Source: Promicromonosporaceae bacterium (GTDB lineage Bacteria; Actinomycetota; Actinomycetes; Actinomycetales; Cellulomonadaceae). Taken from it: a DNA stretch of 64,000 bases. Position 1 is the stretch's first letter. Every line of letters starts with the position of its first letter. The DNA is taken from assembly GCA_009783295.1 (NCBI GenBank), contig WRHK01000007.1:19825-83824 (forward strand), written 5' to 3'. Under the pieces are notes generated by a model. The model worked only from the letters and a program-made list of their open reading frames with translations. It searched no databases and had not been told where the DNA came from. The position numbers and the translations under genes are program-made. Positions 28,260 to 36,426 of this stretch are shown here, piece after piece.

Positions 28260-28879
28260 TCGAGGCCGAGCAGCCGGACGACGTGCGCGTCGCCTTCCGC
28301 GCGGCCGCCACCGAGTGGCGGTTCGTGCTGCCGAAGGGGTGGTGGAGCGTGCCGCTCGACGACCCGGCGCGCATCGACGAGCGCGTGCGCACCATCGTCG
28401 TCGAGCGGCTGGGACGGCGCGACGACCGCGCCCGCGCCCGCCGCGACGCGCGCGAGAACCTCGCCGCCGCCGCCCACGAGGCCGCCGCCCACGACGGCGT
28501 CAGCCTGACAGTGTTCGGCATGGAGATCGCGGGCATCGCCCTCACGGGCACGATGGCCGTGTTTGCCCACGGCGCCGCCGGCGACGGCGAGGAGCTGCTG
28601 CCGCACCTCGCCGCGGCCGCCACGGGCGCCGACGTCGACCAGCAGCGACTGCCCGACGGCTGGGTGCTGCGCGCCGTGCGCGCGAGCGCGATCGAGCGCA
28701 CCGGCGCCGACGGCAACCCGCTGCTCCCCGAGCTGCGCGCCGACTACTGGACCGAGAGAGAGGGCCTGGGCCAGGTGCTGCAGATCTCCTTCACCACGCC
28801 GTTCGTCCCGCTGCGCGCGGCGATGGTCGAGCTGTTCGACGCCGTCGTGCTGTCGCTGCACCCGGTGGTGACCGCATGA
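28256..28879 (+). CDS. Unknown protein of the cargo operon
   Basis: 207 aa, no membrane helix. It starts MIEAEQPDDVRVAFRAAATE and has a WRFVLPKGWWSVPLDD motif near residue 20. An Arg/Ala-rich helical stretch and an alternating beta C-terminus (VLQISFTTPFVPLRAAMVEL) follow. The second half reads like an ESX-associated chaperone-type alpha/beta protein, but I cannot assign a family. Coupled by 4-bp overlaps to both neighbours. Confidence 0.65.
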   Translation: MIEAEQPDDVRVAFRAAATEWRFVLPKGWWSVPLDDPARIDERVRTIVVERLGRRDDRARARRDARENLAAAAHEAAAHDGVSLTVFGMEIAGIALTGTMAVFAHGAAGDGEELLPHLAAAATGADVDQQRLPDGWVLRAVRASAIERTGADGNPLLPELRADYWTEREGLGQVLQISFTTPFVPLRAAMVELFDAVVLSLHPVVTA

Positions 28880-29166
28880 CGCCGCCGGGCGACGGCCCCG
28901 GGCCGCTGCTGATCGCGGCCGTGGTGGTCGCGGTGCTCGTGGCGCTGTTCTTCCTTGCCTGGTCGCTCGGGCTGTGGAAGCGGTTCGTGCCCGTGGCCCG
29001 GATGCGCGGCGTCAAGGACGTGCTGGTGCCGACCCTGTGGATCGCCGCGGCGCTGGTCGTGTCGATCGGCCTTGTCTGGGGCGCGCAGACGTACGAGAAG
29101 CACCAACGCGACGCCGCGTGGGACCGCTACGAGCAGTACCAGCGACAGCACGGCGCCGGCTCATGA
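28876..29166 (+). CDS. Small two-helix membrane protein
   Basis: 96 aa with helices at about residues 11-31 and 50-70 and a charged, Tyr/Gln-rich C-terminus (WDRYEQYQRQHGAGS). Not recognised. Translationally coupled to both neighbours, so it is part of the putative type VII-like cargo operon, possibly a membrane immunity or docking protein (inference). Confidence 0.65.
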   Translation: MTPPGDGPGPLLIAAVVVAVLVALFFLAWSLGLWKRFVPVARMRGVKDVLVPTLWIAAALVVSIGLVWGAQTYEKHQRDAAWDRYEQYQRQHGAGS

Positions 29167-29753
29167 CGGGCTCCCGGATCGGGTGGGCGACCGCCGGCGT
29201 CGTCCTCCTCGTGGCGGCGGCCCGGCTGTGGGCCACCCACCGCTCGGGGGACGCGAGCGGCACGACGACGACGGTCTCGATCCTCGCCGTCCTGCTGGTC
29301 ATCGTGGCCACGCTCGCCTGGGCGGTGCGCGCCGCGGGCCGGTGCGCTCGCAACGCGGCCCGGCACCGCCCGGGCGCCCTGGTGGTGCCCGGCTTCACGA
29401 CGGCCGAGATGCCCCGCCTGGCGGACGCTGCGGGCGCGCGCGCCAAGGGCTGGCTGACCACGGGCGGCAGCCCGGTCGCGATCGTCGCCGTGCCCGGCGG
29501 GTTCGAGGTGTGGGGGCCGCGCGACGCCGCCCCGCGCTGGACGGTGCGCGCGGTGCCCGGCGGCGTCGCGGTGCGCGAAGCCGTGTTCGGGTCGCGGCGG
29601 GCGCCCGCCGTCTGGCTGTCCGACGGCGCGGCGCAGGCCGCGCTCATGCCCGCCTACCGCCCGCTGCGGGCCACGGGCGGGCGCGTCGGCGCCGACGTCC
29701 AGCGCGCCGTCGACGAGCTGACCAGCGCCGTCGGTGCGGGGCGCGACGGCTGA
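29163..29753 (+). CDS. Membrane protein with C-terminal beta-rich domain
   Basis: 196 aa. Two helices (about residues 7-24 and 40-60) are followed by a soluble region with short beta motifs (WLTTGGSPVAIVAVPGGFEV, VPGGVAVREAVFG). Not recognised. Last gene of the operon starting at 26039. It ends 10 bp before inverted-repeat site 3, which begins a new promoter. Confidence 0.65.
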   Translation: MTGSRIGWATAGVVLLVAAARLWATHRSGDASGTTTTVSILAVLLVIVATLAWAVRAAGRCARNAARHRPGALVVPGFTTAEMPRLADAAGARAKGWLTTGGSPVAIVAVPGGFEVWGPRDAAPRWTVRAVPGGVAVREAVFGSRRAPAVWLSDGAAQAALMPAYRPLRATGGRVGADVQRAVDELTSAVGAGRDG

Positions 29754-29763
29754 CCGGGCTGTG

Positions 29764-29783
29764 GATGGGGACCGGTCCCCATC
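29764..29783. promoter_or_regulatory. Perfect 20-bp palindrome upstream of WXG100 gene (site 3)
   Basis: GATGGGGACCGGTCCCCATC is a perfect palindrome. It is followed immediately by CGACGC (29783-29788) as the likely -35, a 17-bp spacer and TAGCCT (29806-29811). The element matches 9135-9156 and 25952-25971, so it is the best-preserved copy of a probable operator shared by this secretion locus. Confidence 0.65.
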
Positions 29784-29805
29784 GACGCCCCCTTGCCGGG
29801 TGGCC

Positions 29806-29811
29806 TAGCCT
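29806..29811 (+). promoter_or_regulatory. Candidate -10 box (TAGCCT) of the WXG100 gene
   Basis: TAGCCT is 17 bp after CGACGC and 55 bp before the WXG100 ATG. The distance from the palindrome's last base to this box equals that at the cargo operon promoter. Confidence 0.45.
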
Positions 29812-29865
29812 GCGACGCGGAGGGACGGCCGAGGGGGCCGGCCATGACCACGAGGGGTTCACGCC

Positions 29866-30162
29866 ATGTCGAACATGAACGTCACCTACGCCGAGCTCGA
29901 CAACACCGCCAACCAGCTCACCCAGGGCCAGAGCGACCTGGAGCAGACGCTGTCCAACCTGCAGCACATCGTCGCCAACCTGGTCTCGGCCGGCTTCGTG
30001 ACCGACCAGGCGTCGGGCGCGTTCCAGCAGTCGTACGACGAGTTCACCACCGGTGCGAAGCAGACCGTCCAGGGCCTCGAGGGCATGGCGCAGTTCCTCA
30101 AGGCGGCGGCGCAGACGCTGTCCGACGTGGACTCGCAGCTGGCCCAGGGCATCCGCGGCTGA
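29866..30162 (+). CDS. WXG100-family type VII substrate (non-canonical turn)
   Basis: 98 aa, the family's size, with two predicted helices joined by a turn. ESAT-6-like proteins form helical hairpins and are exported by EssC/EccC ATPases. The turn region reads SAGFVTDQASGAFQQSYDEF: the downstream A-x3-F/Y pattern fits the family, but the eponymous Trp of WxG is absent. A monocistronic layout, its own promoter with palindrome, and a downstream terminator suggest high, separate expression. ATG at 29866; ATG at 29875 is an alternative start. Confidence 0.85.
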   Translation: MSNMNVTYAELDNTANQLTQGQSDLEQTLSNLQHIVANLVSAGFVTDQASGAFQQSYDEFTTGAKQTVQGLEGMAQFLKAAAQTLSDVDSQLAQGIRG

Positions 30163-30181
30163 CCTGCCGCCGTGCTCGTGG

Positions 30182-30210
30182 GGCGGTCCCGGGGATGCCC
30201 CGGGGCCGCC
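30182..30210 (+). terminator. Rho-independent-like terminator after WXG100 gene
   Basis: A 13-bp stem GGCGGTCCCGGGG / CCCCGGGGCCGCC with one G-T pair and an ATG loop, followed by TTCTC. It sits 20 bp past the WXG100 stop. The T-tract is short, as usual in high-GC actinobacteria. Confidence 0.75.
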
Positions 30211-30278
30211 TTCTCGCGCGCGGGCCGGCCAGGCCCGCGTGCGTGAGACAGACCGGACGCCGCTGAGCAGTCCGGGAG

Positions 30279-30298
30279 CGGGTGAGTATCCTCACCCG
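30279..30298. promoter_or_regulatory. Inverted repeat and candidate -10 before the Ig/FN3 gene
   Basis: CGGGTGAG-TATC-CTCACCCG has perfect 8-bp arms. The centre includes TATCCT (30287-30292), a -10-like hexamer within GGTGAGTATCCT, similar to the sequence before moxR. A repressor site overlapping a promoter fits the position, about 80 bp before the start codon. Confidence 0.45.
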
Positions 30299-30378
30299 TG
30301 CCGTGGGGGCGGCGAGCCCTCCCGGCGCCGTGGTGCGACGGACCGGTCGCGCCGCGCCACCGATTCGTAGGGGAGACG

Positions 30379-33300
30379 ATGGCGGGACACCGACGGCTCG
30401 TGGCGGCGGGCGTGGTCACCGTGCTCGCCGGCTCCGTGGTCACCGCGGCGCTCCTGTACGACGGCCAGGCCACGGCCGAGGTGAACCTCAACGACTCGGG
30501 CGTGTGGGTCACCAACCAGGCCACCGGCATGCTCGGCCGGTTCAACACCGAGTCGCAGGCCATCGACGGCACGCTGCTCGCGGGCTCCACGGGCTTCGAC
30601 GTGCAGCAGCAGGCCCAGCGCGTGCTCCTCACCGACGCCGGTGCCAGCGCCGCCGCGACGGTGGACCCCGCCCACCTCGAGCTCGGCGGCCGGCTCAAGG
30701 CCCCCAACGGCGCCCAGGTGGTGTCCGGCGGGGCGACCACGGCGGTGCTCGACGACGCCACCGGCCGCCTGTGGGTGCTGCCCTTCGAGGGCGTCGGGGC
30801 GTTCGACCCGGACAAGGCCAAGCCGGTCGCCACCGTCAAGGGCGGCGGCGCGCTCGCCGTCTCGCAGAGCGGCACCGTGGTGGTGGCGTCCCCGCGGCAG
30901 CGGGCGCTGTACCGCGTGCCGTCCAGCCCGTCGGGCCGCCCGGGCGCTGTCACCCGCGACGACCTCGACGTCAAAGCGGGCGACGAGCTCGCGGTCACGA
31001 CGGTGGGCGACGACGCCGTGGTGCTCGACCGGTCCGCCGGGAAGCTCGTGCTGCCGGGCGGCCACACCGTCACGCTCGCGGACGCCGGGTCGGCCCAGCT
31101 CCAGCAGCCGTCGGCGGCGTCGGACCACGTGCTCGTGGCCACGCAGCGGGGGCTCGTGTCGCAGCCGCTGGGCGGCGGCGACGCCCTGGTCCACGAGGCG
31201 GCGGGGGAGCCCGCGGCTCCCGTGCAGCTGGGCGGCTGCGCGTACGGCGCCTGGTCGCAGACCGGCAAGGTGGTGCGCGACTGCGCCGGCACCTCCCGCG
31301 ACCTCGACACCACGCTCGACGGCATGAGCCCCGAGGCCAAGCTCGAGTACCGCGTCAACCGCGACGCCATCGTGCTCAACGACCTGGCGGCGGGCACGCT
31401 GTGGATGGCCGCCGAGAAGTTCCGCATGGTGAACGACTGGGACCAGACGGTCCCGGAGGACGCCCAGGGCGCCAAGAAGCAGTCCGAGGACTCCACGCCC
31501 GAGCAGGTCGACCAGACGGTGGCCGACCGGTCCAAGCAGGACCGCCCGCCCATCGCCAAGGCCGACGCGCTCGGCGCGCGCCCCGGCAGCACCACGGTGC
31601 TCGACGTGCTGGGCAACGACGTCGACCCCGACGGCGACGTCATCGCCGCCTCCGTGCTCCAGCCGCCCACGCGGCCTGGCGTCGAGATCCAGCAGATCGA
31701 GGGCGGCGCCGCCCTCCAGGCCGTGGTCGCGCCCGACGCGAGCGGCAGCTACACGTTCAACTACCGCGTCGACGACGGCCGCGGCCTGCACGCCGACGCC
31801 CAGGTGACGCTCTCCATCACGCCCGACGGTAAGAACGGCGCGCCCGTCCAGACGGGCAAGCCCGTGCTCAAGGTCGCCCGCGGCGGCACGGCGTCGGTCA
31901 AGGTGCTGCCCTACTTCACGGACCCCGACGGCGACGCGCTCATGCTCACGTCGGCGTCGACGTCGTCGCCCGCCGACGAGGTGCGCTCCCGCCCGGACGG
32001 CAGCATCGAGCTGCGCGACGGCGGCCAGTCCACGGGCCGCAAGATCATCGACGTCACGGTGGCCGACGCGCTCGGCCTGGTGACCAAGGGCCAGGTGCTG
32101 GTCGACGTGTCGGCCACGCCGTCGCCGCCCGTCGCCGTCGGTGACCACGTGGTGGTGCCCGCCGGGCAGCCCGTCACGGTGCACCCGCTGGCCAACGACT
32201 CCGACCCCGACGGCGACCCGCTGAGCCTGGTCGGCGTGGGCCAGGCGGCCCCCGCCACCATCACCCCCAACCTCGACGCGGGCACGTTCACGTTCCGCTC
32301 GCCCGAGCCCGGACCTTACGAGCTCACCTACCAGGTCAGCGACGGCCCCGCCGCGACGACGGGCCTGGTGCGGGTCGACGTGCTCGCGCCCGAGCAGACC
32401 AAGGCCGCGCCGGTGGTGGTCGAGGACCAGGCGCTGCTGCCCGCGGGCGGCCGCACGCTCGTGGACGTGCTGGCCAACGACACCGACCCCGCCGGCGGCG
32501 TGCTGGTGGTGCAGTCGGTCGACGTGCCCGCCGACGCCGGGATCAGCGTCGCCGTGCTGGCCCACCAGGTGCTGCGCATCACCGAGGTGCGCCGCCTCGA
32601 CCAGCCGACCACCCTGCGCTACACCGTCTCGAACGGGTCGGCCACGGCCACGGGCGAGGTGCGGGTGGTGCCCGTGCCGCCGCCCACGCGCCTGCGCCCG
32701 CCGGACGCCGCCCCCGACGAGGTCACCGTGCACACGGGCGACGTCGTGACGGTGCCGGTGCTCGCCAACGACACGCACCCGGACGGCCTCCAGCTCTCGC
32801 TCGCCCCCGACCTGGTCGAGAAGCCCGACGCGTCCCTCGGCGACGCGTTCGTGTCGGGCGACGTGGTCCGGTTCCACGCCGGTACCAAGGCGGGCACGGC
32901 CTACGCCGTCTACAAGGTGACCGACCCCAACGGGCAGTCGAGCTCGGCGCAGGTGACCATCCACGTGCGCGGCAACGCCGAGAACTCTCCGCCCGTGGCG
33001 CCCGACGTCGACGCCCGCGTGCTCGCGGGGGCCGCGGTGCGCGTCGACCTGCCGCTCGACGGCATCGACCCCGACGGCGACTCCGTGGTGCTCACGGGCG
33101 TCGCGTCCCCGCCGTCGCAGGGCACGGCGCGCGTGGTCGGCGGCTCGCTCGAGTACGAGGCGGCGCCGACGTCGGCCGGCACGGACACGTTCACCTACGC
33201 GGTCGAGGACGCCCGCGGGGCCTCCGCGACCGGCACCGTCCGTGTGGGCATCGCCCCGCGCGCCGACGGCAACCGCGCCCCGGTCACCACGGACGACGCC

Positions 33301-36300
33301 GTCTCGGTCCGGCCCGGCCGCACCGTGGCGGTGCCGGTGACGAGCAACGACTCCGACCCGGACGGCGACCGGATCGGCCTGGTCGCGCAGATGCTCCAGG
33401 GCGGCGAGGCGCTCGCGCCCAAGATCGTCGGCGACGACGTCGTCGTGACCACGCCGCATGACGACGGCACCACGAGCTTCTACTACGGCGTCCAGGACCC
33501 GTACGGCGCCCGCGCCAGCGGCGCCGTCACGGTGACCACGAGCAGCAAGGCGCCCCTGCTGCGCCCGCTCGCGCAGGACGACGTGCTCACGCGCGAGCAG
33601 GTCTACGGCCACAAGACCGTCACGGTGGACGTGCGCGCCAACGACTCCGACCCGGACGGCACGGCCACCGCGCTCAAGGTCTCGTCCGGCGATGCCGGCG
33701 TCACCGTGAGCGCCGACGGCAAGCTCGTGATCCCCGTGACGGCACACCGCCAGGTGATCACGTACACGGACACCGACGTCGACGGGCTCACCGCCGAGGC
33801 GTTCGTCGACGTGCCCGGGTCGCCCACCGCCGACGGCCGGGCGCTGCCGGCGCTGCGCCAGGGCCCGCCGCTCCAGGTGACGGCCGGCCAGCCGCTCCAG
33901 CTCGACCTGACCCGCCTGGTGCTCGTGGGCAAGGGCCGCGCCCCGCGCATCACGCAGGAGCGCACCGTCAAGGGCGTCGACGGCATCGTCAAGGTGACCG
34001 GCCCGACGGGGATCACGTTCACATCCGCGCCCGACTACGCCGGCCCCGCGTCGGTGACGTTCGAGGTCACGGACGGCAGCGGCCCGGACGACCCCGAGGG
34101 GCTCAAGGCCGTGCTCACGCAGCCCATCACCGTGGTGCCGGCCAAGAACCAGCCGCCGACGCTGACCACCGGCACGGTCCAGGTGGCGGCGGGCGACCAG
34201 GCGCAGCTCGACCTGTCGCGCATCGCGACGGACCCCGACGGCGACGCGCTGACGTTCGCCGCGACGGCCGGCGCCAAGGGCATCGCGGTCTCGGTGCAGG
34301 GCTCGACCCTCCATGTGCAGGCCGACCCCGAGGTCGCGAAGGGCACCTCCGTACCGCTCACGCTCACGGTGCGCGACGGCGTCAACCCGCCCGTCCAGGG
34401 CAAGGTGACGGTCCAGGTGGTGGCGTCGACGGCACCGCTGGTGCACGCCAACCCGGACTCCGTGCCGGACGCCCACCAGGGCGAGCCCGTGTCGGTGGAC
34501 GTGCTGGCCAACGACACCAACCCGTTCCCGGGCAAGGACCTGCAGCTCATCGACGCCCTCATCGAGACGGGCAAGGGCACTCCGCCCACCGTGTCGGGCA
34601 GCAAGGTCACGGTCACGCCGGACGCCGACTTCAAGGGCGTCATGGTGGTGCGCTACCGCGTGGGCGACGCGACCCACGACCCCGACCGCCAGGTCGAGGG
34701 CACCCTCACGCTCACGGTGCTGGGCAAGCCCGACGCGCCGGCCAAGCCGCGCGTCGAGGAGGTCCGCTCCCAGACGGTGGTGCTCACGTGGGAGCCGCCG
34801 GCCGACAACGGTTCGCCCATCACCAGCTACACCGTGACGTCCGACCAGGGCACCACCCAGGACTGCGCCACCACGACGTGCACGCTGACCGGCCTCACCA
34901 ACAACGTGAAGTACCACTTCACGGTGGTGGCGAACAACGACGTCGGCGCCTCGCCCGCGTCGCCGGCCTCCGACGAGGCGCGGCCCGACGAGCGGCCCGA
35001 CCCGCCCGTCGCGCCCACCCTCGCGTTCGGCGACAAGAGCATCACCGTGACCTGGACGGACGCGACGTACACCGACCGCTCGCCCATCACGTGCGTGACG
35101 CTCGAGATCTCGCCCGCTCCGGCGTCGGGCGCCACGCAGGTGGACTGCCCGACCAGCCCCTACACGTGGACGGGCCTCACCAACGGCACCGCCTACAAGG
35201 TGCGGATCCAGGCGAAGAACGACGCGCCCGACCCGTCCGACTGGGGCGACTGGTCGGCCGAGATGATCCCTGCCGGCGTGCCCGCCACCCCGGGCGCGCC
35301 GACGGCGACCAACGCCGACACCACGCTCGGCGGCCAGGCCACGGTCGTGTGGGTCGCCCCGGACGGCAACGGCGACGCCGTCGCGACGTACTCCGTGGAC
35401 GAGCTCCAGGGCGGGTCCGTCGTCAAGACGGTGACCGTGCCCGACGGCGCGACCACCACGACGTTCGGCGGCCTGGACAAGGCGGCGACGTACACCTACC
35501 GGGTCACCGCCGAGAACAAGGCCGGCAAGTCCGCGGTGTCGGCCGAGTCGAACGCCGTCGTGCCCTCGGGCACCCCGGCCGACATGGCCGCTCCGACGGC
35601 GTCGCGCACCGGGGCCGGGGCGATCCACGTGACGTGGCCCGCGGCCGGCACGTTCAACGGCGGCGGCGGCACCTACATCGTGTACCAGAACGGATCGCAG
35701 ATCCGCTCCGGGGTGACGGGCACGTCGATCGACGTCACGGGCCTGAACCCGACGACGAAGTACACGTTCGCGGTCCAGGCCTGCAACGCGCAGTCCCGCT
35801 GCGGGGCCAAGTCGCCCGAGTCGAACGGCGTCACGCCGTTCACCACGCCGAGCATGCCGCAGCCGGCCTGGCACCGGTCGAGTGCCACCGACGGCTACTT
35901 CTCGGTGGCCGGCCCGTCGAGCAACGGTGGCGACGCCGTCGACCAGATCGAGTGGCGGCTGTACCGCAACGGCTCGCAGACGCAGTCGGGCACGGCCACG
36001 TCCTGGCCGTTCGACGTGCAGGTGAACCCGGGGTACTCGATCACGTTCGAGCTCCAGGCCCGGGCGCACAACTCCGCCGGGTGGAGCGGCTGGGCGTCTG
36101 CCAGCGGCCGCACCGACGACCCGCCGGCCCCCACAGCCGTGGTGTCGCACGGGTCGGGCGCCGTCGGGCAGCCTGGGTGCACCGACCCGAGCTGCGCGTA
36201 CTTCAGTGTGACGCTGGCGAACTTCTCTGCGGGCACGCACACCGTCGAGTGCTGGGGCGACAACGGTGGCGCGCACAACGTGGCGAGCACCTACACGATG

Positions 36301-36408
36301 AACCTGCCCGCCAACGGGACCGTCCAGCCGCAGTGCTACTACGGCTATCCCAACCGGCACGTGTGGGTGCGTATCGACGGGGTCGACTACCAGAAATCGG
36401 TCTGGTAG
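30379..36408 (+). CDS. Giant membrane-anchored Ig-like/fibronectin type III surface protein
   Basis: 2009 aa. N-terminal signal anchor (about residues 5-28), then a beta-propeller-like region (about 40-370). About ten Ig/cadherin-like repeats of roughly 95 residues follow, each marked by ND-x-DPDGD-type loops (near 412, 510, 606, 698, 795, 893, 988, 1087, 1283, 1376), suggestive of Ca2+ binding. Five FN3 domains cover about 1452-1915, and a C-terminal domain has paired Cys (GCTDPSC, VECWGDN, QPQCYYG). No LPxTG sorting signal. ATG at 30379 has GGGGAG upstream; an in-frame GTG at 30298 would overlap the putative promoter. Large proteins of this type recur beside FHA/kinase/EssC-like clusters in actinobacteria; a role as surface stalk or secretion partner is inferred. 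Confidence 0.85.
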   Translation: MAGHRRLVAAGVVTVLAGSVVTAALLYDGQATAEVNLNDSGVWVTNQATGMLGRFNTESQAIDGTLLAGSTGFDVQQQAQRVLLTDAGASAAATVDPAHLELGGRLKAPNGAQVVSGGATTAVLDDATGRLWVLPFEGVGAFDPDKAKPVATVKGGGALAVSQSGTVVVASPRQRALYRVPSSPSGRPGAVTRDDLDVKAGDELAVTTVGDDAVVLDRSAGKLVLPGGHTVTLADAGSAQLQQPSAASDHVLVATQRGLVSQPLGGGDALVHEAAGEPAAPVQLGGCAYGAWSQTGKVVRDCAGTSRDLDTTLDGMSPEAKLEYRVNRDAIVLNDLAAGTLWMAAEKFRMVNDWDQTVPEDAQGAKKQSEDSTPEQVDQTVADRSKQDRPPIAKADALGARPGSTTVLDVLGNDVDPDGDVIAASVLQPPTRPGVEIQQIEGGAALQAVVAPDASGSYTFNYRVDDGRGLHADAQVTLSITPDGKNGAPVQTGKPVLKVARGGTASVKVLPYFTDPDGDALMLTSASTSSPADEVRSRPDGSIELRDGGQSTGRKIIDVTVADALGLVTKGQVLVDVSATPSPPVAVGDHVVVPAGQPVTVHPLANDSDPDGDPLSLVGVGQAAPATITPNLDAGTFTFRSPEPGPYELTYQVSDGPAATTGLVRVDVLAPEQTKAAPVVVEDQALLPAGGRTLVDVLANDTDPAGGVLVVQSVDVPADAGISVAVLAHQVLRITEVRRLDQPTTLRYTVSNGSATATGEVRVVPVPPPTRLRPPDAAPDEVTVHTGDVVTVPVLANDTHPDGLQLSLAPDLVEKPDASLGDAFVSGDVVRFHAGTKAGTAYAVYKVTDPNGQSSSAQVTIHVRGNAENSPPVAPDVDARVLAGAAVRVDLPLDGIDPDGDSVVLTGVASPPSQGTARVVGGSLEYEAAPTSAGTDTFTYAVEDARGASATGTVRVGIAPRADGNRAPVTTDDAVSVRPGRTVAVPVTSNDSDPDGDRIGLVAQMLQGGEALAPKIVGDDVVVTTPHDDGTTSFYYGVQDPYGARASGAVTVTTSSKAPLLRPLAQDDVLTREQVYGHKTVTVDVRANDSDPDGTATALKVSSGDAGVTVSADGKLVIPVTAHRQVITYTDTDVDGLTAEAFVDVPGSPTADGRALPALRQGPPLQVTAGQPLQLDLTRLVLVGKGRAPRITQERTVKGVDGIVKVTGPTGITFTSAPDYAGPASVTFEVTDGSGPDDPEGLKAVLTQPITVVPAKNQPPTLTTGTVQVAAGDQAQLDLSRIATDPDGDALTFAATAGAKGIAVSVQGSTLHVQADPEVAKGTSVPLTLTVRDGVNPPVQGKVTVQVVASTAPLVHANPDSVPDAHQGEPVSVDVLANDTNPFPGKDLQLIDALIETGKGTPPTVSGSKVTVTPDADFKGVMVVRYRVGDATHDPDRQVEGTLTLTVLGKPDAPAKPRVEEVRSQTVVLTWEPPADNGSPITSYTVTSDQGTTQDCATTTCTLTGLTNNVKYHFTVVANNDVGASPASPASDEARPDERPDPPVAPTLAFGDKSITVTWTDATYTDRSPITCVTLEISPAPASGATQVDCPTSPYTWTGLTNGTAYKVRIQAKNDAPDPSDWGDWSAEMIPAGVPATPGAPTATNADTTLGGQATVVWVAPDGNGDAVATYSVDELQGGSVVKTVTVPDGATTTTFGGLDKAATYTYRVTAENKAGKSAVSAESNAVVPSGTPADMAAPTASRTGAGAIHVTWPAAGTFNGGGGTYIVYQNGSQIRSGVTGTSIDVTGLNPTTKYTFAVQACNAQSRCGAKSPESNGVTPFTTPSMPQPAWHRSSATDGYFSVAGPSSNGGDAVDQIEWRLYRNGSQTQSGTATSWPFDVQVNPGYSITFELQARAHNSAGWSGWASASGRTDDPPAPTAVVSHGSGAVGQPGCTDPSCAYFSVTLANFSAGTHTVECWGDNGGAHNVASTYTMNLPANGTVQPQCYYGYPNRHVWVRIDGVDYQKSVW

Positions 36409-36426
36409 CGCAGGACGGCGGCGCCC

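Noticed and set aside
30292..36360. A very long open frame on the minus strand, antisense to the Ig/FN3 gene.
   Set aside because: High GC removes stops from antisense frames. The translation is Arg/His/Val-rich with no domain, while the plus strand shows clear repeats.
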